Assembly: GCA_900550105.1 (NCBI GenBank)
Contig: URQW01000018.1
Span: 1-44,783 of the forward strand
Length of the DNA stretch: 44,783 bases
Direction of reading: 5' to 3'
Source of the DNA: an uncultured Pelosinus sp.
GTDB taxonomy: Bacteria > Bacillota > Negativicutes > UMGS1260
Below are positions 41,427 through 44,783 of this stretch, one piece after another. The notes under the pieces are model-generated. The model worked only from the letters and a program-made list of their open reading frames with translations. It ran no database searches and was not told the DNA's origin. The first letter of the stretch is position 1. The number at the start of each line of letters is the position of its first letter. Position numbers and translations under genes: made by a program.

Positions 41427-42965
41427 TTACCCGCGTTGGCCTGTTTCAATCACTGGCACAAGCTCCTGTAAGCGACGTCGAACTAGTTTATTCGCACCAT
41501 TGCGCGGCAGCTGCGAGATAACATAAACGCGCTTAGGACATTTATAGCCTGCTAAATGACTACGACAAAAACTTTGCAGTTCTAATTCTGTTACCGCCGC
41601 CCCCTGGCGCAGAACAACAAACGCCGCGGGAACCTGGCCCCATACAAGATCGGCCATTGCCGTTACGCCTGCTTCTAATACAGCGGCATGTTTCACAAGA
41701 ACTGCTTCTATTTCGGCGGGATAGACATTTTCTCCACCGGAAATGATTAGATCACTCCGGCGGTCAAGTACATAGAGAAAGCCTGCCGCATCGAAATAGC
41801 CAAGATCACCGGTCTTGAGCCAACTACCAGATAGGAAGCTGTCACTGCCGCGGTCTTTTAAATAGCCTGACGTAACACTTGGTCCGCGCACAAGAATTTC
41901 CCCCGCCTCGCCTGCCATTGCTTCGCCGTTTTCGGTAACAATTTTAATTTCAGCCGGAAAAAGAGCCTTACCAGCCGATCCTAGCTTTTGATCCATATAT
42001 TCCGGTGCTAACGTAGCCAACTGTGAAGCCGTTTCTGTCAAGCCATAAGTTTGAAATACAGGGATTTCCTGATTGCGGCACCGTGTTAACAGTTCTGGCG
42101 GCACTGGCCCGCCGCCCACAAGCATACAGCGAAACGAGGTGGGGTAGCTTCTCTCGCCTAAGCCGTCAACAAGTCGCAGTAGCATAGCGCTTACAACAGA
42201 AACTAACGTAATCCCCTCTGATAAAATCGCTTGATTCACTGCTGATGGTAAAAACTTACGATGGATAATAGCAGGAATTCCATAAATCAGACTACGCAGT
42301 AAAATTGATAACCCGCTCATATGAAAGAGGGGAACGCAAACAAGCCAGCGATCCGAAGCACTAAGACCAAGATTCAACGCCGAACCGACAGCGCTCCACC
42401 AATGATTTCCATAGGTGAGTAAAACGCCCTTTGGCGTTCCTGTCGTACCGGAAGTATATAGCAGGGTATGCACCTCAGACATTGCAACATGTGCCGGAAA
42501 AGTAACGCTTGTCTCCGGTAGATCTGATAGCTCCTGATAAGACAGCAAAGAAAACTGCGATGCTCGCTCAGCTTCGTTCGCTTCATAAAGCAGCTTCCGA
42601 GCCAAAACGACGGCTTGTTGCGCCACTGCCGCAAATTCTTCATCATAAATCAGCAGCTTTGTCGGACTGTCAGCTAACTGCCAGGCAATTTCTTGTGCTG
42701 TCAAACGGCTATTCAGCAAAACCGTTACCGCGCTAGCCTGAGCGACACTATGAATCAGTTGCGGCGCGCGAAAAGAATTTGTTAACAATAGCGCGACAAA
42801 ATCACCTTGCTGGATTCCCGCTGTGTGTAACCGCTTTGCTGTTTTCTGCACCATTTCATAGAGTTCCTGAAAAGTCCAGCGTAGTTCACCATCGACAATC
42901 GCCAACCGCTCTGGCGACAGTTGGGCACGTTTTGCCAGCCAGTTTTGCATGATTTCCTGTGTCAT
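41427..42965 (-). CDS. menE: o-Succinylbenzoate-CoA ligase
   Basis: Activates o-succinylbenzoate to its CoA ester through an acyl-adenylate. A 512-residue ANL-superfamily ligase with the P-loop LLYTSGTTGTPKGVLL (about 175-190), TYGLTETASQ, the hinge GDLGYFDAAGFLYVLDRRSDLI, and the C-terminal lysine region NGANKLVRRRL. I place the start at 42965, which follows AGGAG by nine bases; the frame opens earlier at 43010, but that stretch forms a 10-bp hairpin. It lies between menB and menC. Confidence 0.93.
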   Translation of the reverse strand: MTQEIMQNWLAKRAQLSPERLAIVDGELRWTFQELYEMVQKTAKRLHTAGIQQGDFVALLLTNSFRAPQLIHSVAQASAVTVLLNSRLTAQEIAWQLADSPTKLLIYDEEFAAVAQQAVVLARKLLYEANEAERASQFSLLSYQELSDLPETSVTFPAHVAMSEVHTLLYTSGTTGTPKGVLLTYGNHWWSAVGSALNLGLSASDRWLVCVPLFHMSGLSILLRSLIYGIPAIIHRKFLPSAVNQAILSEGITLVSVVSAMLLRLVDGLGERSYPTSFRCMLVGGGPVPPELLTRCRNQEIPVFQTYGLTETASQLATLAPEYMDQKLGSAGKALFPAEIKIVTENGEAMAGEAGEILVRGPSVTSGYLKDRGSDSFLSGSWLKTGDLGYFDAAGFLYVLDRRSDLIISGGENVYPAEIEAVLVKHAAVLEAGVTAMADLVWGQVPAAFVVLRQGAAVTELELQSFCRSHLAGYKCPKRVYVISQLPRNGANKLVRRRLQELVPVIETGQRG

Positions 42966-42987
42966 TTTATTCGACTCCTGAGAAAGC

Positions 42988-43016
42988 AACCGCTTGGCAC
43001 CGATCACCAAGCGGTT
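42988..43016. other. Intra-operon hairpin between menB and menE
   Basis: AACCGCTTGG and CCAAGCGGTT pair perfectly (10 bp, 9-nt loop). On the minus strand the tail GCTTTCTC is a poor terminator, so partial attenuation or mRNA processing within the men operon is more likely. Confidence 0.5.
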
Positions 43017-43046
43017 GTTTTTCGCAAAATTTTAAAAATCTAACGC

Positions 43047-43868
43047 TTAAGGAAACCGAGTAAATTTATCAAAATCGGGTTTCCGCTTTTCTTTGAAGGC
43101 GTCACGGCCTTCTTTCGCCTCGTCAGTTGTATAATACAGCAGCGTAGCATCACCAGCAAACTGCTGTAATCCAGCTAATCCGTCTGTATCCGCATTAAAA
43201 GCCGCTTTTAAGAACCGCAGGGCCATCGGGCTATTGGCTAAAATTTCTTTGGCCCACTGGACCGTTTCTCGTTCGAGCTCGGCCAACGGTACAACCGTAT
43301 TGACAAGTCCCATATCCAATGCTTCTTGCGCCGTGTACTGACGGCATAAATACCAAATTTCCCGCGCTTTTTTATGCCCCACTAATCTCGCTAGATAACC
43401 AGCGCCATAGCCGCCGTCAAAGCTGCCTACTTTCGGTCCCGTCTGGCCAAAAATTGCATTATCCGCGGCAATAGTCAGGTCGCAGACAATGTGAAGTACA
43501 TGACCGCCGCCAATAGCATAACCAGCTACCATTGCAATAACAGGCTTAGGAATAATGCGAATTAAATGCTGTAAATCAAGTACATTTAAGCGGGGAATCT
43601 GATCGTCTCCTACATAGCCGCCATGACCGCGTACTTTCTGGTCGCCGCCGGAACAAAAAGCCATATCGCCGGCGCCAGTCAAAATAATTACACCAACACT
43701 GCTGTCATCACGCGCTCTGGCAAAAGCGTCAATTAATTCAAATACCGTTTTCGGCCGAAAAGCATTGCGGACCTCAGGGCGATTGATCGTAATCTTTGCT
43801 ATGTTTTCAAAGGTTTCGTATAAAATATCTTCATAGTTTCCCTGGGATTGCCAAGCAAATTCACTCAT
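43047..43868 (-). CDS. menB: 1,4-Dihydroxy-2-naphthoyl-CoA synthase
   Basis: Ring-closing crotonase-family enzyme that converts o-succinylbenzoyl-CoA to DHNA-CoA. A 273-residue full-length protein with ITINRPEVRNAFRP, the oxyanion segment FCSGGDQKVRGHGGYVG, VAGYAIGGGHVLH and the MenB-specific QTGPKVGSFDGGYGAGYLAR. The N-terminal AWQSQGNYEDILYE is also MenB-like. It follows menH by 16 bp; AGGAGG lies just ahead of its ATG. Confidence 0.96.
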   Translation of the reverse strand: MSEFAWQSQGNYEDILYETFENIAKITINRPEVRNAFRPKTVFELIDAFARARDDSSVGVIILTGAGDMAFCSGGDQKVRGHGGYVGDDQIPRLNVLDLQHLIRIIPKPVIAMVAGYAIGGGHVLHIVCDLTIAADNAIFGQTGPKVGSFDGGYGAGYLARLVGHKKAREIWYLCRQYTAQEALDMGLVNTVVPLAELERETVQWAKEILANSPMALRFLKAAFNADTDGLAGLQQFAGDATLLYYTTDEAKEGRDAFKEKRKPDFDKFTRFP

Positions 43869-43884
43869 TTACAAATCCTCCTTA

Positions 43885-44718
43885 TTAAATTGCAGTTTTG
43901 TTAAATTGATGTTTCGTTAAAAAGTTTGTTACGATCTCGCAAAAAATATCTGGCTGCTCCAAGTGAATCGTATGACCTGCTTGCGCCACAAGGCTCAGTG
44001 AGCTTTGCGGCAATTCTTGCGCCATAGCTTTCGCCAAACAAGTAAACTTTTGATCAAGCTCGCCAGCCACTAGTAAAGTAGGAAGACGCAAAGCTTTTAA
44101 GGTAGGCCACAACGAGGGCTGTGTGCCTGTTCCCATGCCGCGCAAACTATTAGCCAACCCCTGCGGCGCATTCTTCAGCCGCCGCTCTCTGAGCGCTTGT
44201 TGCGTTACGAGCGGCAATTTCGCCTGACTAGCAAAGAGTGGAAGATTCGTCCAACGCGTCACAAAGGCCTCTATGCCTTCTCGCTCTAGCCAGTCAGCCA
44301 AGGCATTATCGCTATTTTGCCGTTCCTCCCGTTCTTTCTGAAGTTTTAATCCCGGCGAAGCACTCTCTAAAATCAGCGAATAAAGCAGTTCAGGGTGTTC
44401 CACGGCAAAGCGCAACGCCAAACGTCCGCCCATCGAATAACCGAGAAGATGAAACTTGCGAACACCGCGCTGACTCAGCAGAGCTTTTAGATCCAAAAGA
44501 GCCTCTTCCTGTGAGTAGCGCCGCCAATCATCAGGTACAGCAGAAGCGCCATGACCAATTAAGTCAGGTGCAATTACGTGATAGTGAACTGACAACTTCT
44601 GCATAAGCAACTGCCAGTCAAAACTGGTCCCTGTAAAGCCGTGCAGCAAAACCACCGCTTCTCCCGCCCCGGCCTCAGCAACAGCAAAAGGTACATTACG
44701 AACAAAAACTTGGCGCAT
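43885..44718 (-). CDS. menH: SHCHC synthase (MenH), alpha/beta hydrolase
   Basis: Eliminates pyruvate from SEPHCHC to give SHCHC. A 277-residue alpha/beta hydrolase with the oxyanion loop LLHGFTGTSFDW, nucleophile S95 in LLGYSMGGR, the acid in VAGELDQKF and the catalytic histidine in AGHTIHLEQP. LHGFTGT and GYSMGGRLAL are characteristic of MenH. It begins three bases after the upstream stop codon, which is probably menD, and precedes menB, the standard men order. Without the context it could be called only an alpha/beta hydrolase. Confidence 0.92.
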   Translation of the reverse strand: MRQVFVRNVPFAVAEAGAGEAVVLLHGFTGTSFDWQLLMQKLSVHYHVIAPDLIGHGASAVPDDWRRYSQEEALLDLKALLSQRGVRKFHLLGYSMGGRLALRFAVEHPELLYSLILESASPGLKLQKEREERQNSDNALADWLEREGIEAFVTRWTNLPLFASQAKLPLVTQQALRERRLKNAPQGLANSLRGMGTGTQPSLWPTLKALRLPTLLVAGELDQKFTCLAKAMAQELPQSSLSLVAQAGHTIHLEQPDIFCEIVTNFLTKHQFNKTAI

Positions 44719-44721
44719 CCG

Positions 44722-44783
44722 CTACACCTCTTCTAAAACAAGTCGCGCTGCAGCTGCTGTTTTTTGCCACAGTTGCTTGTGCC
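44722..44783 (-). CDS. menD: 3' end of an upstream gene, probably menD
   Basis: Only 19 codons and a stop are visible; they read HKQLWQKTAAAARLVLEEV and end at TAG three bases before the menH start. H-x-x-LW resembles MenD C-termini, and menD-menH-menB order is common, so the call rests mainly on context. MenD makes SEPHCHC from isochorismate and 2-oxoglutarate. Confidence 0.6.
   Translation of the reverse strand, partial: HKQLWQKTAAAARLVLEEV

Noticed and set aside
42965..43010. Longer N-terminus for the OSB-CoA ligase
   Set aside because: The added 15 codons overlap a perfect hairpin and have no SD, while the ATG at 42965 follows AGGAG.
1..44783. Mobile element, prophage, CRISPR array or defence island
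   Set aside because: I saw no transposase, integrase, phage gene, repeat array or attachment repeats; all genes are metabolic, regulatory or transport genes with similar base use.

Overview
This window looks like ordinary chromosome from an anaerobic, low-to-moderate GC Firmicute, most likely one of the Negativicutes (Sporomusaceae-like). The evidence is a ZTP (pfl-type) riboswitch ahead of pflB, a T-box leader, a 'reverse' rubrerythrin, a full menaquinone (men) operon, a citrate-lyase-like operon and strong SD sequences throughout. The genus is inference. I saw no tRNA, rRNA, CRISPR array, insertion sequence or prophage, and no obvious compositional break. Both ends cut genes: a gluconate kinase on the left and the probable end of menD on the right.

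Left part (1-12.2 kb): a gluconate kinase and MFS sugar-acid transporter pair, divergent from an RpiR regulator. Next come a tiny LuxR/GerE-type HTH protein, a hotdog thioesterase that closely resembles DHNA-CoA thioesterase (MenI/YdiI), and a reverse rubrerythrin. The pflA-pflB locus follows, with pflB behind a consensus sigma-A promoter and a ZTP riboswitch with an overlapping terminator. Divergent from it is uxaB-uxaA-(lgoD-like), a route L-galactonate -> tagaturonate -> altronate -> KDG. This operon carries a clear -24/-12 (sigma-54) promoter with an upstream palindrome, and is followed by a PrpR-type sigma-54 activator that is its likely regulator.

Middle (14-31 kb): an orphan LivJ-like binding lipoprotein; a LysR regulator divergent from citD-citE-citF-like genes; and a class I aminotransferase. 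In the CitD homologue the prosthetic-group serine is replaced by lysine, and no citC/citX/citG is nearby. Then follows a run on the minus strand: hybrid histidine kinase, HD-GYP response regulator and purple-acid-phosphatase-like enzyme; then a fused two-domain ABC permease, its ATPase with an extra C-terminal domain, and a Tat-exported metallophosphoesterase. Upstream lies mobA.

Right part (31-44.8 kb): a membrane PAS histidine kinase; a Na+/solute symporter behind a consensus promoter and a T-box leader that has one specifier stem but two consecutive T-box/terminator modules; a taurine-pyruvate-type class III aminotransferase with its PucR regulator, whose leader holds a terminator; an EamA exporter; a stand-alone HD-GYP protein; and the men operon (menD end, menH, menB, menE, menC). 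Together with the distant menI-like gene these cover most of the steps from isochorismate to DHNA.

The items most worth following up are the serine-less CitDEF operon, the sigma-54 uronate operon and the T-box leader with doubled terminator modules.
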